This document shows positions 1 to 8,163 of a stretch of 37,775 bases of DNA, in pieces. The DNA is from Sulfuritalea sp. (lineage in GTDB: Bacteria > Pseudomonadota > Gammaproteobacteria > Burkholderiales > Rhodocyclaceae): NCBI GenBank assembly GCA_016708585.1, contig JADJFK010000019.1:1-37775 (forward strand), written 5' to 3'. The notes under the pieces were generated by a model. That model made no database searches. It worked only from the letters and a program-made list of their open reading frames with translations, and was not told the DNA's origin. Position numbers and translations under genes: made by a program. The stretch's first letter is position 1. Each line of letters starts with the position of its first letter.

Positions 1-762
1 GGTGTTGCCGTGGTGGATGCTGCTCGGCACTTCGACGCCATGCAGCAGCATGTTGGTCACGGCCAGCAGATGCGGCAGCGGCTTCTTCTCGACGCCGGCC
101 ACGGAACGCTGCAATTGGGCTTCGTCCTCGACGTTCTTCACCTGCTTGCGCAGATGTTCGAGGGTGCAGACGAGGAAGCCGCCGGTGCCGCAGGCGGGGT
201 CGAGCACCATTTCGCCCAGTTGCGGATCGAGCATGTCGGTCATGAACTGGGTGACGGCGCGCGGGGTGTAGAACTCGCCGGCGTTGCCGGCCGATTGCAG
301 GTCGCGCAGCACCTTTTCGTAGATGTCGTTGAACAGGTGGCGGTCGTTGCGGTTGTTGAAGTCGATGCCCTGCACCTTGTTGATCACCTGGCGCAGCAGG
401 TGGCCGGACTTCATGTAGTTGTAGGCGTCCTCGAAGACCTGCTGCACGACGTAGGCGCGCGGGTTGGTGTCGACGCTGGCGTTGAGGTTCTTCAGCTTGG
501 GGAAGACCTGGAGGTTGACGAATTCCAGCAGCGGTTCGCCGGTCAGGCCCTCCGGGTCGGCGGCCCAGTTGCGCCAGCGGTAGTGCTCGGGCAGCGGCGA
601 ACGGTAATCGCCGCGCATGACTTCGAGTTCGGTTTCGTGGTCGTCGAAGATCTTGAGGAAGAGTATCCAGGTGATCTGGGAGATGCGCTGGGCATCGCCG
701 TCCACGCCGGCGTCCTGGCGCATGATGTCCTGGATGGACTTGATGAGTGTTGAAAGTGACAT
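1..762 (-). CDS. hsdM: Type I restriction-modification DNA methyltransferase subunit HsdM (partial)
   Basis: Modification subunit of a type I restriction system, an N6-adenine methyltransferase that works with HsdS and HsdR. The start ATG is at 762 and the frame stays open for 254 codons to the window edge, so the C-terminus is missing. Residues 1-150 look like the helical HsdM N-terminal domain (QDIMRQDAGVDGD, WILFLKIFDDHE). The AdoMet-binding motif I DPACGTGGFL is at residues 188-197, preceded by AGEFYTPRAV, the usual type I signature. The catalytic NPPF motif would lie beyond the edge. It follows hsdR by 18 bp on the same strand, so the two are probably co-transcribed. No hsdS is visible; it may lie to the left. 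Confidence 0.93.
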   Translation of the reverse strand, partial: MSLSTLIKSIQDIMRQDAGVDGDAQRISQITWILFLKIFDDHETELEVMRGDYRSPLPEHYRWRNWAADPEGLTGEPLLEFVNLQVFPKLKNLNASVDTNPRAYVVQQVFEDAYNYMKSGHLLRQVINKVQGIDFNNRNDRHLFNDIYEKVLRDLQSAGNAGEFYTPRAVTQFMTDMLDPQLGEMVLDPACGTGGFLVCTLEHLRKQVKNVEDEAQLQRSVAGVEKKPLPHLLAVTNMLLHGVEVPSSIHHGNT

Positions 763-780
763 TCTTGGTTGCGTAACCTG

Positions 781-3099
781 TTACTGGTAGAGGGAGCGTT
801 CGAGTTCAGCGAGGGCTTGCAGATACTGCGGCCGGCCGCCGAAGGACTGGATGAGTTCGACGGGCGAGCCGAGGCGGTCGAGGGGCGAGAGTTTAAGCAC
901 CTCGCCCTGTTCGATGTCGACGATGCCGGCGTCGGCGTACTTGTCGAGCAGCGCTTCGAGTACCTGGCGCGCCGTGCCGCCGTATTTGCCGAAGACGTTG
1001 CGCTTCTTCACGTTCTGCGCGCGCTCGCGGCGGGTGAGCGGCTTCTGGCCGAAGGCGATGTGCAGGATCAGGTCGAAGGGATCGAGATCTTTGCCCAGCT
1101 CGGTGGCGAGTTCGTCGAAGAACACGCCCTGGGCTTCGAGTTCGGCGATGACGGCCTGCTTCTTCTCGGCGGCGCTCCAGGTGGTGAGAAAGTCGTCGAG
1201 CGAGGTGAAACGGCGGCTGATGACGATGCGCGTGTAGTCGCGCAGGGATTCGGTGACCAGCCGGCCGTCCGGCCCGTAGTACTGCACCTGCTCGCGGGCG
1301 ACATAGACCGGCACGTCGCCGATCACGTACTTGATGCGCGGCTGGCCGGGCTCGCCCTGCTCGGGGACGAGGTCGACCGGGTGGTCCTCGGGAATGCCGG
1401 GATCGTCGGGCGGCGCGACCGGTTGGTCGGGCCCGGGCTCGTAGATCACCACCGGCTCGCCGTCGAAGGCCGGATCGGCGAAGAGTTCGGTGGCGCGCTT
1501 GAAGTCGAGGATGCTGAACCAGAGCTTGTCGTAGTCCTCGTTGATGCGCGTGCCGCGGCCGATGATCTGCTTGAACTCGGTCATCGAGTTGATGGTGCGG
1601 TCGAGCACGATCAGCTTGCAGGTCTGGGCATCGACGCCGGTGTTCAGCAGTCGCGAGGTGGTGGCGATCACCGGGTAGGGTTTTTCGGGGTCGATGAAGT
1701 TGTCCAGTTCGCGCTTGCCTTCCTCGTTGTCGCCGGTGATCTGCACCACGTATTTTGAATTCTTCACCGCGAGGTCGGCGTTGGCGTTGATCAGTGCCTG
1801 GCGCATGCGCGCGGCGTGGTCGATGTCCTCGCAGAAGACGATGGTCTTGGCGTAACGATCCGTGGCCTTGAGCAGCGCCGTGATGCGTTCGGCGACCAGC
1901 ACGTCGCGCTGCTCCAGCACCAGCGTCTTGTTGATGTCGCCGCGGTTGTAGATGCGGTCCTCGACGAGCTGGCCCAGCTTGTCGGTCTTGCCCGCCGTCG
2001 GGCGCCAGCCAAGATCCTTGTCGAGGTCGATGCGGATGACCTTGTAGGGAGCAAGGTAGCCGTCCTCGATGCCCTGCCGCAGCGAGTAGGTATAGACCGG
2101 CTCGCCGAAGTAAGCGATGTTGGAGACGTCGGCGGTTTCCTTGGGCGTGGCGGTGAGGCCGAGGTGGATCGCGGAAGAAAAGTAGTCGAGCACCGCGCGC
2201 CAGGCGGCATCCTCGGCGGCGCTGCCGCGATGGCATTCGTCCACCACCACGAGGTCGAAGAAATCCGGGCTGAACTGCTTGTAGATGTTCTGGGCTTCCT
2301 CGGTGCCGGTGATGGCCTGATAGAGCGAGAGGTAGATTTCGTAGGCCGGATCGGCCTGGCGGTTCTCGATCTTGGTCATCGCGCCGCCGAAGGGCTGGAA
2401 GTCGTTGACCTTGGTCTGGTCGATCAGGATGTTGCGGTCGGCGAGAAACAGGATGCGCTTGACCGCCTTGCCTTTCCACAGCCGCCAGATGATCTGGAAG
2501 GCGGTGAAGGTCTTGCCGGTGCCGGTGGCCATGACCAGCAAAAGTCGGCGCTGGCGGGACGCCACGGCTTCGATCGCGCGGTTGATGGCGTTGATCTGGT
2601 AGTAGCGCGGGCGCTTGCCCGGGTGGTAGTCCTGGGCCAGCAGCGGCGCGGTGTCGGTGGGCAGGTTCTTCCAGGCTTGGTAACGGAACCAGAGTTCTTC
2701 CGGGCTCGGGAATTCGGCGAGCGTCAGCTCGCGCTCGACCACACCACCGGCGGCGGTACGGTCGTGGAACAGAAAGCCGTCGCCATTGCTGGAGAAGGCA
2801 AAGGGAACGTCGAGCATGTCGGCGTAGGCCAGGGCCTGCTGGATGCCGTCGCGGATGCTGTGCGTGTTGTCCTTGGCCTCGATGACCGCCAGCGGAATCC
2901 CCGGCTTGTGGAACAGCACATAGTCGGCCCGGCGCACCGTGCCGGGATCGCGCTTGCCCTTGTTGCCGCGCACCACGACGCGGCCGACGCGCAGCGGGTA
3001 CTCCTCGAAAAGCTGCGACTGGCGATCCCATCCCGCCGCTTCAAGCGCGGGCAGGATGAATTTGGTGCAGATGTCGCGCTCTGAGAGTTCCTTGGTCAT
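781..3099 (-). CDS. hsdR: Type I restriction enzyme R subunit HsdR (EcoEI/EcoAI-like)
   Basis: Motor and nuclease subunit of the type I restriction complex: it translocates unmodified DNA using ATP and then cleaves it. The protein has 772 residues, near the usual size for EcoEI-type HsdR. The N-terminal PD-(D/E)xK nuclease is visible as D59 (RADYVLFHK) and E74-A-K76 (AVIEAKDN). Helicase motifs follow: Walker A ATGTGKT at 191-197, DECH at 287-290 and motif III TATPK at 316-320. The later TSRLLNTGVDAQTCKLIVLD and QIIGRGTRI segments match helicase motifs V and VI, and the rest resembles the EcoEI R C-terminal domain. All expected catalytic residues are present. It lies immediately upstream of hsdM on the same strand. 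Confidence 0.95.
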   Translation of the reverse strand: MTKELSERDICTKFILPALEAAGWDRQSQLFEEYPLRVGRVVVRGNKGKRDPGTVRRADYVLFHKPGIPLAVIEAKDNTHSIRDGIQQALAYADMLDVPFAFSSNGDGFLFHDRTAAGGVVERELTLAEFPSPEELWFRYQAWKNLPTDTAPLLAQDYHPGKRPRYYQINAINRAIEAVASRQRRLLLVMATGTGKTFTAFQIIWRLWKGKAVKRILFLADRNILIDQTKVNDFQPFGGAMTKIENRQADPAYEIYLSLYQAITGTEEAQNIYKQFSPDFFDLVVVDECHRGSAAEDAAWRAVLDYFSSAIHLGLTATPKETADVSNIAYFGEPVYTYSLRQGIEDGYLAPYKVIRIDLDKDLGWRPTAGKTDKLGQLVEDRIYNRGDINKTLVLEQRDVLVAERITALLKATDRYAKTIVFCEDIDHAARMRQALINANADLAVKNSKYVVQITGDNEEGKRELDNFIDPEKPYPVIATTSRLLNTGVDAQTCKLIVLDRTINSMTEFKQIIGRGTRINEDYDKLWFSILDFKRATELFADPAFDGEPVVIYEPGPDQPVAPPDDPGIPEDHPVDLVPEQGEPGQPRIKYVIGDVPVYVAREQVQYYGPDGRLVTESLRDYTRIVISRRFTSLDDFLTTWSAAEKKQAVIAELEAQGVFFDELATELGKDLDPFDLILHIAFGQKPLTRRERAQNVKKRNVFGKYGGTARQVLEALLDKYADAGIVDIEQGEVLKLSPLDRLGSPVELIQSFGGRPQYLQALAELERSLYQ

Positions 3100-3299
3100 T
3101 TATCCGGGGTGGATCGCTCCAACACGGTGGCATGATAAGCGATGGCCCTGCTTTCCGAGCGAACTCCTCTGCAGCTCCAATCATCGCGCCACAAGAGGCC
3201 GGTAGCGGAAATTCTCGGATATGTCCTGAGCCTTCCAATGAGCAGATCGCGCCAAACAGGGCAAAGTCCACCGGGAGCTGCGCCGCTGTTGGCTCCCTT

Positions 3300-3845
3300 T
3301 TACTCGTACCATACCTCGATGACGTCCAGCTCGCGCAGGCCCCCGGGACTTTCGAAGCGCACCGTGTCGCCTTCGCGCGCCTTCATCAGGGCCCGCGCCA
3401 GCGGCGAGATCCAGCTGATGCGGCCCTCCTGCGCGTTGGCCTCGTCGATGCCGACGATCTGGTAAGTCTCTTCCGTGCCCTCGGCATCGCAGACGGTAAC
3501 GGTGGCGGCGAAGAACACCTGGTCGCGGTTCTGCTGCGCGGCGGGATCGACGATCACCGCCGATTCCAGCCGCTTGGTCAGGAAGCGGATGCGGCGGTCG
3601 ATTTCGCGCAGGCGCTTCTTGCCGTAGATGTAGTCGCCGTTTTCCGAGCGGTCGCCGTTGCCCGCGGCCCAGGACACCACCTGCACCATGGCCGGGCGCT
3701 CGACCTTGACCAGGTGCTCGAACTCGGCGCGGATCTGCGCATGGCCGCGCACCGTCATGTAGTTTTTGGTGCCGGCCGGCAGGGCCGACTCGGGCGCGTC
3801 GTCGTCCTCGTCACCCTCGGATTCTTTGACAAAGGCCTTGTTCAT
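3300..3845 (-). CDS. greB: Transcription elongation factor GreB
   Basis: Rescues backtracked RNA polymerase by inserting an acidic coiled-coil tip into the secondary channel and stimulating cleavage of the transcript 3' end. The 181-residue protein has a short acidic N-terminal tail (ESEGDEDDDAPES), then the Gre coiled coil with GDRSENGDYIYGKKRLREIDRRI, whose D/E tip and GKKRLRE motif favour GreB over GreA. The C-terminal FKBP-like domain includes RISWISPLARALMKAREGD, the usual GreA/B signature. The start at 3845 is the first ATG and gives a standard N-terminus. It is divergent from the MFS gene with only about 40 bp between them. The 200 bp separating it from hsdR holds nothing I recognise. 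Confidence 0.95.
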   Translation of the reverse strand: MNKAFVKESEGDEDDDAPESALPAGTKNYMTVRGHAQIRAEFEHLVKVERPAMVQVVSWAAGNGDRSENGDYIYGKKRLREIDRRIRFLTKRLESAVIVDPAAQQNRDQVFFAATVTVCDAEGTEETYQIVGIDEANAQEGRISWISPLARALMKAREGDTVRFESPGGLRELDVIEVWYE

Positions 3846-3888
3846 GTCGTGGAAATTACACCGAATTTAAAATGTTAGCATTCCACCC

Positions 3889-5112
3889 ATGACAACTACC
3901 GCCGCCCCGATGCCGCAGCGCCCACTGGCAACCGTGCTCGCCTTCGCCGCGCTGATCGTCTGCGTGGCGATGGGCATCCGCCACACCTTCGGCCTGTTCC
4001 TGACGCCGATGAGCATGGAGCACCAGTGGAGCCGCGAGGTATTCTCCTTCGCCCTGGCGCTGCAGAACCTGATGTGGGGCGCGACGCAGCCCTTCGCCGG
4101 CTGGCTGGCCGACCGCTACGGCGCGCGCCGCGTGCTGTGGGGCGCCAGCATCCTGTATGCACTTGGCCTGCTGGGAATGGCTTACTCCGCCAGCGGCACG
4201 GGTCTCGCCGCCACGGCCGGCCTGATGATAGGCGCGGCGCAAAGCGGCTGCACCTACAGCGTGGTATTCGCCGCCATGGGCAAGCTGGTGCCCGATGCCA
4301 AACGCGGCTGGGCCATGGGCGTGGTCGCCGCTGCGGGTTCCTTCGGCCAGTTCCTGATGATCCCGGTGGCTTCGGGCCTGATCGGCGGCATGGGCTGGTT
4401 CGGCACCCTGCTGGTGTTCGCCGCCTCCGCCCTGCTGATCATTCCGCTCGGCGGCGCCCTGACCCGGGGGCTCGCCGCGGGCGCTTCCGGCATCGGCCAG
4501 ACGGCGCGCGAAGCGCTGGGCGAAGCCATGCGCGAGAAGAGCTTCGTGCTGCTGATCGCCGGCTATTTCGTCTGCGGCTTCCAGGTGGTATTCATCGGCG
4601 TGCATTTCCCGACCTACCTGATCGACAAGGGCATGGGGCCGGAGGTCGGCATGACGGCGCTGGCGCTGATCGGCCTGTTCAACGTGTTCGGCAGCTACAG
4701 CGCCGGCCACCTCGGCAACCGCCTGCCCAAGCGCCATGTGCTGGCCGGCATCTACGCCGCGCGCAGCGTGGCGATCAGCCTGTTCCTCTGGGCGCCGCTG
4801 TCGCCGGCCAGCGTCTATCTGTTTTCGGCGGTGATGGGCCTGCTCTGGCTGTCCACAGTGCCGCTGACCAATGCCATCGTGGCCCAGGTGTTCGGCGTGC
4901 GCTTCCTCGGCATGCTCTCCGGGCTGGTGTTCTTCAGCCACCAGGTCGGCAGCTTCCTCGGCGTCTGGCTCGGCGGCAAGCTGTTCGACGCCACCGGCGC
5001 CTACGATACGGTATGGGGCATCTGCATCCTGCTCGGCGTGCTGTCGGCGCTGATCCACCTGCCGATCGACGAGCGCAGCCTGGAAACGCGGCGTTTGGCC
5101 ACGGCCGGCTGA
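3889..5112 (+). CDS. MFS transporter (oxalate/formate antiporter-like group)
   Basis: A 407-residue major facilitator superfamily permease of the inner membrane with about 12 hydrophobic segments. The first helix starts near residue 14 (VLAFAALIVCVAMGIRHTFG). The loop 2-3 signature appears as GWLADRYGARRVLWGAS near residues 68-84, the conserved MFS motif A (GxLaDryGrrr). The RHTFGLFLTPM stretch is common in MFS proteins annotated as oxalate/formate or monocarboxylate carriers. The substrate cannot be read from the sequence. No enzyme gene is adjacent to suggest a pathway: upstream is divergent greB and downstream a FliT-like gene after about 160 bp of unremarkable spacer. Confidence 0.85.
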   Translation: MTTTAAPMPQRPLATVLAFAALIVCVAMGIRHTFGLFLTPMSMEHQWSREVFSFALALQNLMWGATQPFAGWLADRYGARRVLWGASILYALGLLGMAYSASGTGLAATAGLMIGAAQSGCTYSVVFAAMGKLVPDAKRGWAMGVVAAAGSFGQFLMIPVASGLIGGMGWFGTLLVFAASALLIIPLGGALTRGLAAGASGIGQTAREALGEAMREKSFVLLIAGYFVCGFQVVFIGVHFPTYLIDKGMGPEVGMTALALIGLFNVFGSYSAGHLGNRLPKRHVLAGIYAARSVAISLFLWAPLSPASVYLFSAVMGLLWLSTVPLTNAIVAQVFGVRFLGMLSGLVFFSHQVGSFLGVWLGGKLFDATGAYDTVWGICILLGVLSALIHLPIDERSLETRRLATAG

Positions 5113-5273
5113 CCGGCGGCGGGCCCTCAACCCCGATTTACGGGGCAAACCGGGCCCAATTCCGGGGCTATGCGGCCTGCCTGACGGTTTCCCGGCGGGC
5201 GCAAACGAAAAGACCGATGATCCCGCCGCAGCTTGCCGCAACGGGCCGGGCGCGGGTGGCTAGGATATGCCGG

Positions 5274-5615
5274 ATGCCTTCCCAGATCGAACTCTACGAA
5301 GAAATGAGCCGGCTCTCTTCGCGCATGGCCGCTGCGGCGCGGGCCAGCGACTGGGAGCAGTTGATCGAGCTCGAGCGCGGCATCCGCAGCCTGCGCGACG
5401 CCTTGCTGGCAATCGACGACGGCAGCGAGGCGGCCACCGACCTGGCGCGCAAGCACGGCCTGATCCAGCGCATCCTCGACGACGACGCCGAAGTGCGCCG
5501 CCACACCGAACCCTGGATGGAACGCATTTTCTACTTCCTCGGCGACGGCTCGCCCCGCCACGAGCTCCAACTGGCATCGACCACGGGCTCCGGAGAATCC
5601 ACGGCCGCCGGCTGA
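5274..5615 (+). CDS. FliT-like flagellar protein
   Basis: A 113-residue mostly helical protein starting MPSQIELYEEMSRLSSRMAA. The pattern ELYEEMSRLSSRM, then ASDWEQLIELERGIRSLRD, then LIQRILDDDAEVRRHTEPWM is typical of betaproteobacterial FliT. FliT chaperones the filament cap protein FliD and, in enterics, binds the FlhDC complex and turns down its activity. Those roles are known for the family; here they are inferred. The ATG at 5274 is preferred because the recognisable family sequence starts there, although the frame is open further upstream. The usual fliD/fliS neighbours are absent, but flhDC lies about 2 kb away. The gene converges with the M48 peptidase gene across a copy of the dispersed repeat. 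Confidence 0.7.
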   Translation: MPSQIELYEEMSRLSSRMAAAARASDWEQLIELERGIRSLRDALLAIDDGSEAATDLARKHGLIQRILDDDAEVRRHTEPWMERIFYFLGDGSPRHELQLASTTGSGESTAAG

Positions 5616-5623
5616 GGCCGCAG

Positions 5624-5675
5624 CGCCGTGCCGTTGGCGCCGACCCGCCAGGGGATACCGCCTTACGTGGCTTTT
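5624..5675 (-). repeat. Dispersed repeat, long form (copy 1)
   Basis: Read on the minus strand this is AAAAGCCACGTAAGGCGG, then TATCCCCTGGCGGGTCGG and CGCCAACGGCACGGCG. It shares CGGTATCCCCTGG-GGG-CGGCGC-ACGG with the copies at 15024, 25618 and 32417. It fills the space between the convergent FliT-like and M48 peptidase genes, beginning almost at the M48 stop codon. It is more diverged than the other long copies. Confidence 0.6.
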
Positions 5676-5676
5676 C

Positions 5677-6483
5677 TCAGCCCGGCTTGCGCGCCTTCTC
5701 GTAGAGCGGCATCACCGCCGGCAGGTGCTTCTCGATTTCCCTGATGCGATTCTCGCCGGCCGGATGGGTGGAAAGAAACTCCAGCGGCGCGCGGCTGTTG
5801 GCGGCCGTCATCTTCTGCCACAGGCTGACCCCGGCACGCGGATCGAAGCCGGCGCGGGCGGCGAGGTCGAGGCCTGCCACGTCGGCTTCGGATTCGTCGT
5901 CGCGCGAAAACTTCATCGACAGCAGGTTGCCGCCCAGCTGGAAGGCCCCGGTGTAGCGGCCGCCGCCCACCAGTTCACCCAGCAAGGTGGCGCCGAGCTG
6001 GGTCATCTGGTTCTTCGCCATGCGTTCGCGCGCATGTTCGCGCAGGGCATGGGCGATTTCGTGGCCCATCACCATCGCCACTTCGTCGTCGGTCAGCTTG
6101 AGCGTGTCGAGGATTCCGGTATAGAAGGCGATCTTGCCGCCGGGCATGCAAAAGGCATTGATCTGCTTCGAGCCGATCAGGTTCACCTCCCACTGCCACT
6201 GCCCGGCACGCGGATTGAAGCGGCCGGCAAAGGGGATCATGCGCGCCGCGATGGCACGCAGGCGCTTCACCTGCGGATGGTCGTCGGGCGCCAGCGCCTG
6301 TTTCGACGCCGCCTGGCGCTTGAGTTCGCCGTATTGCTGTGCCGCCTGCTTCTCCAGCGCGCCGGCCGGCACCAGGTTGCGCATGGCGGAAGGCTCGCCG
6401 ATATTGACACCATCGGCCGCAAACGCCGGCAGGCCCGCGGCTGAAGCAAGCAGCGCAACCGGCGCGATCAGCGTGCGCAACAT
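5677..6483 (-). CDS. M48 family metalloprotease, secreted
   Basis: A 268-residue zinc metalloprotease of peptidase family M48, related to the LoiP/YcaL-type periplasmic quality-control proteases. A signal peptide is visible (MLRTLIAPVALLASAAGLPAFA), so it is probably periplasmic or membrane-associated. The zinc motif HEIAH is at 141-145, and the third ligand is probably E197 in the DESEADVAGLDLA segment, which has the family E-x-x-A-D pattern. ASTHPAGENRI-like sequence near the C-terminus (FLSTHPAGENRIREIE) is the conserved family tail. No transmembrane helices follow the signal, unlike HtpX. Its ATG directly follows the rdgC stop (TAGATG), so the two are probably co-transcribed and translationally coupled. 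Confidence 0.9.
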   Translation of the reverse strand: MLRTLIAPVALLASAAGLPAFAADGVNIGEPSAMRNLVPAGALEKQAAQQYGELKRQAASKQALAPDDHPQVKRLRAIAARMIPFAGRFNPRAGQWQWEVNLIGSKQINAFCMPGGKIAFYTGILDTLKLTDDEVAMVMGHEIAHALREHARERMAKNQMTQLGATLLGELVGGGRYTGAFQLGGNLLSMKFSRDDESEADVAGLDLAARAGFDPRAGVSLWQKMTAANSRAPLEFLSTHPAGENRIREIEKHLPAVMPLYEKARKPG

Positions 6484-7383
6484 CTACTCGCCCTCGCCTC
6501 CCAGGACGTCCAGCAGGTGCGCCAGCAGCTGTGAAAGCTCGCCGCACATCAGCGTGAAGTTCGCGGCGAACAGGTCGTCGGCATTCTCCGACTGGCGCTC
6601 GGCGTCTTCCTTGAGGATATCGAGGAAGGCCAGCTTCTTGACCTGCAACTGCTCGGTCAGCACGAAGGAAACACGATCGTTCCAGGTCAGCGCCAGGCGC
6701 GTCGCCGTCTTGCCGCCGGCGATGTGGTTGCGCACTTCGTCGCTGTCGAGGTTGTGGCGCACGTAGCGCACGGCCGGACGCTCCTCCGCCGCGGCCTGCA
6801 GTTCGCAGTCGCGGTCGATGCTGAAGCTGCCCGGCGCATGGCCCGCGGCCAGCCATTGCGTCATCGCGGTGGCCGGAGCGATCTGTGTCTTGACCAAGGT
6901 CAGCGGCAGTTCGCCGAGCGACAGCTTGAGCTGCTCCATGACCTCGTCGGCGCGGGCGGAAGACGAGGCGTCGACCAGCAGCCAGCGATTCACCGGATCG
7001 ATCCAGACGTAGGTCAGGCCGCGCTTGACGAAGGCGCGCGGCAGCAGCTCCGCCTCGACCTGGTCGACCACCTCGCGCGTCTGCTTGCGTCCCGCCTTGT
7101 AGCCCTGCGCCGCCGCGATCTGCTCGAGCTTGGCCGCCGCGTACTGGCGCACCACGGACATCGGCAGCAGCTTCTGCTCGATGCCCAGCGCGATCAGTTG
7201 CTGGCGCCCGACGCCGAACACCAGATCGCCATCCTCGCCGCGCGGCGGCACCCAGCCCAGCGCCTGACGATCACTGGCGCCGCAGCCCTGGAAGATGCCG
7301 CGCTGCAGGGCGGCGGCGAGTGCGTCGGTGCTGTAGGCCCAGTCAGGGGTGAGCCGGAAAATCTGGAGATTGCGAAACCACAT
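6484..7383 (-). CDS. rdgC: Recombination-associated protein RdgC
   Basis: A 299-residue RdgC protein, in E. coli a ring-shaped DNA-binding dimer that encircles duplex DNA and restrains RecA. The start MWFRNLQIFRL is the classic N-terminus and the length matches the family (about 300). Other recognisable stretches are GWVPPRGEDGDLVFGVGRQ, the KQTREVVDQVEAELLPRAF block and VNRWLLVDASSSARADE. In betaproteobacteria RdgC has also been linked to pilin variation, but nothing here suggests that. Its stop TAG is followed immediately by the ATG of the M48 peptidase gene. Confidence 0.95.
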   Translation of the reverse strand: MWFRNLQIFRLTPDWAYSTDALAAALQRGIFQGCGASDRQALGWVPPRGEDGDLVFGVGRQQLIALGIEQKLLPMSVVRQYAAAKLEQIAAAQGYKAGRKQTREVVDQVEAELLPRAFVKRGLTYVWIDPVNRWLLVDASSSARADEVMEQLKLSLGELPLTLVKTQIAPATAMTQWLAAGHAPGSFSIDRDCELQAAAEERPAVRYVRHNLDSDEVRNHIAGGKTATRLALTWNDRVSFVLTEQLQVKKLAFLDILKEDAERQSENADDLFAANFTLMCGELSQLLAHLLDVLGGEGE

Positions 7384-7444
7384 GATGAAGGGGCGCCTGA
7401 TGAAAGGCGCACATTCTAATCGTCACCGACCGCGCTCGCCGTGC

Positions 7445-7467
7445 AAAAGTCGGCGCCGGCGGCACGG
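7445..7467 (+). repeat. Dispersed repeat, short form
   Basis: AAAAGTCGGCGCCGGCGGCACGG between rdgC and flhC, written here as AAAAGTCGGCGCCGG plus CGGCACGG. It matches the 36055, 37051 and 37734 copies in the AAAAGTCGGCGCCGGCG core. It is the only feature noted in this spacer besides the hairpin at 7509. Confidence 0.6.
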
Positions 7468-7508
7468 TGAGCAAACGGGTATGCGCGGGATTGTCGGCCA
7501 CAAATGCG

Positions 7509-7532
7509 GCGCGCCCCACTCAAGGGGCGCGC
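7509..7532 (-). terminator. Hairpin downstream of flhC
   Basis: GCGCGCCCC (7509-7517), a 6-nt loop, then GGGGCGCGC (7524-7532): a perfect 9-bp stem just after the flhC stop. On the minus strand it is followed by CGCATTTG, so the T tract is weak. It could be a rho-independent terminator or an mRNA 3' stabiliser for flhDC. Confidence 0.5.
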
Positions 7533-7559
7533 TGGAACTACCGAGTGCTGCGGAAGGAC

Positions 7560-8114
7560 CTAGACCGCAGCCAATGCGGCGCTGGCCGCCGCCTCCGCCG
7601 CGCGGCGCGTCTTGCCGGCGCGCGCCGGCATGTGGCACAGGCCGCAGACGTAGCCCTTGACCGGATCGAAGGCGTGGGCGACGAAGTCGCCGCCGCATTC
7701 GCGACAGGTGGCCATCTGCAGCATGCTGGCATCGAAGAAGCGCACCATGGTCCAGGCCCGCGTCAGCGAGAGCACGGTGTCCATGCCGCCGCGCTTGATC
7801 TGGTCCAGGTACATGCGGTAGGACTTGATGATCAGTTCCAGCCCGGTCAGCTGCGTGTGCGACTTGAGGAAGCGGTAGTAGGCCATGAACAGCGAGGCGT
7901 GGATGTTCGGCTGCCAGGTCATGAACCAGTCGGTCGAGAAGGGCAGCATGCCCTTGGGCGGCGACTCGTGGCGGACTTCCTTGTAGAGCTTGAGCAGGCG
8001 CTCGCGCGAGAGGTTGGTTTCAGCCTCCAGCAATTGCAGGCGGGCGCCGAGTTCGATCAGTTCGATGGCGAGGCCGATGTCCTTGGCCTCGATGATTACG
8101 GATTTGTTGCGCAT
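7560..8114 (-). CDS. flhC: Flagellar transcriptional activator FlhC
   Basis: With FlhD it forms the FlhD4C2 master regulator that activates early flagellar promoters with sigma70. From the ATG at 8114 it is 184 residues. That start has a strong GGAGG about 5 nt upstream and gives MRNKSVIIEAKDIGLAIELI, whereas the longer reading frame upstream runs into flhD. The zinc site is visible as C137-x2-C140 (CRECGG) and C157-x2-C160 (CGLCHMP), the four-cysteine ligand set of FlhC. RLQLLEAETNLSRERL and PPKGMLPFSTDWFMTWQPN are typical FlhC blocks. The alanine-rich tail after residue 170 is poorly conserved. It is second in an flhDC operon, about 50 bp after flhD. Confidence 0.95.
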   Translation of the reverse strand: MRNKSVIIEAKDIGLAIELIELGARLQLLEAETNLSRERLLKLYKEVRHESPPKGMLPFSTDWFMTWQPNIHASLFMAYYRFLKSHTQLTGLELIIKSYRMYLDQIKRGGMDTVLSLTRAWTMVRFFDASMLQMATCRECGGDFVAHAFDPVKGYVCGLCHMPARAGKTRRAAEAAASAALAAV

Positions 8115-8163
8115 GGGGAACCTCCGTCGGCAGACGTTTGCGTTGACCGGGAATGAAGGCCGT

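Noticed and set aside
1816..3084. Long plus-strand frame opposite hsdR
   Set aside because: The minus strand gives HsdR with every motif; this frame has none.
3100..3299. Possible small gene or hsdS remnant between hsdR and greB
   Set aside because: Open frames there are short, lack a recognisable motif, and overlap hsdR; nothing supports a gene.
3856..5241. A 461-codon minus-strand frame opposite the MFS gene
   Set aside because: Composition is His/Ala/Gln/Gly rich and featureless, while the plus strand gives a normal MFS permease.
4026..5615. A long single reading frame covering both the MFS gene and the FliT-like gene
   Set aside because: The first part is in the wrong frame for the MFS protein and is Arg-rich nonsense; only the last 113 codons match a protein family.
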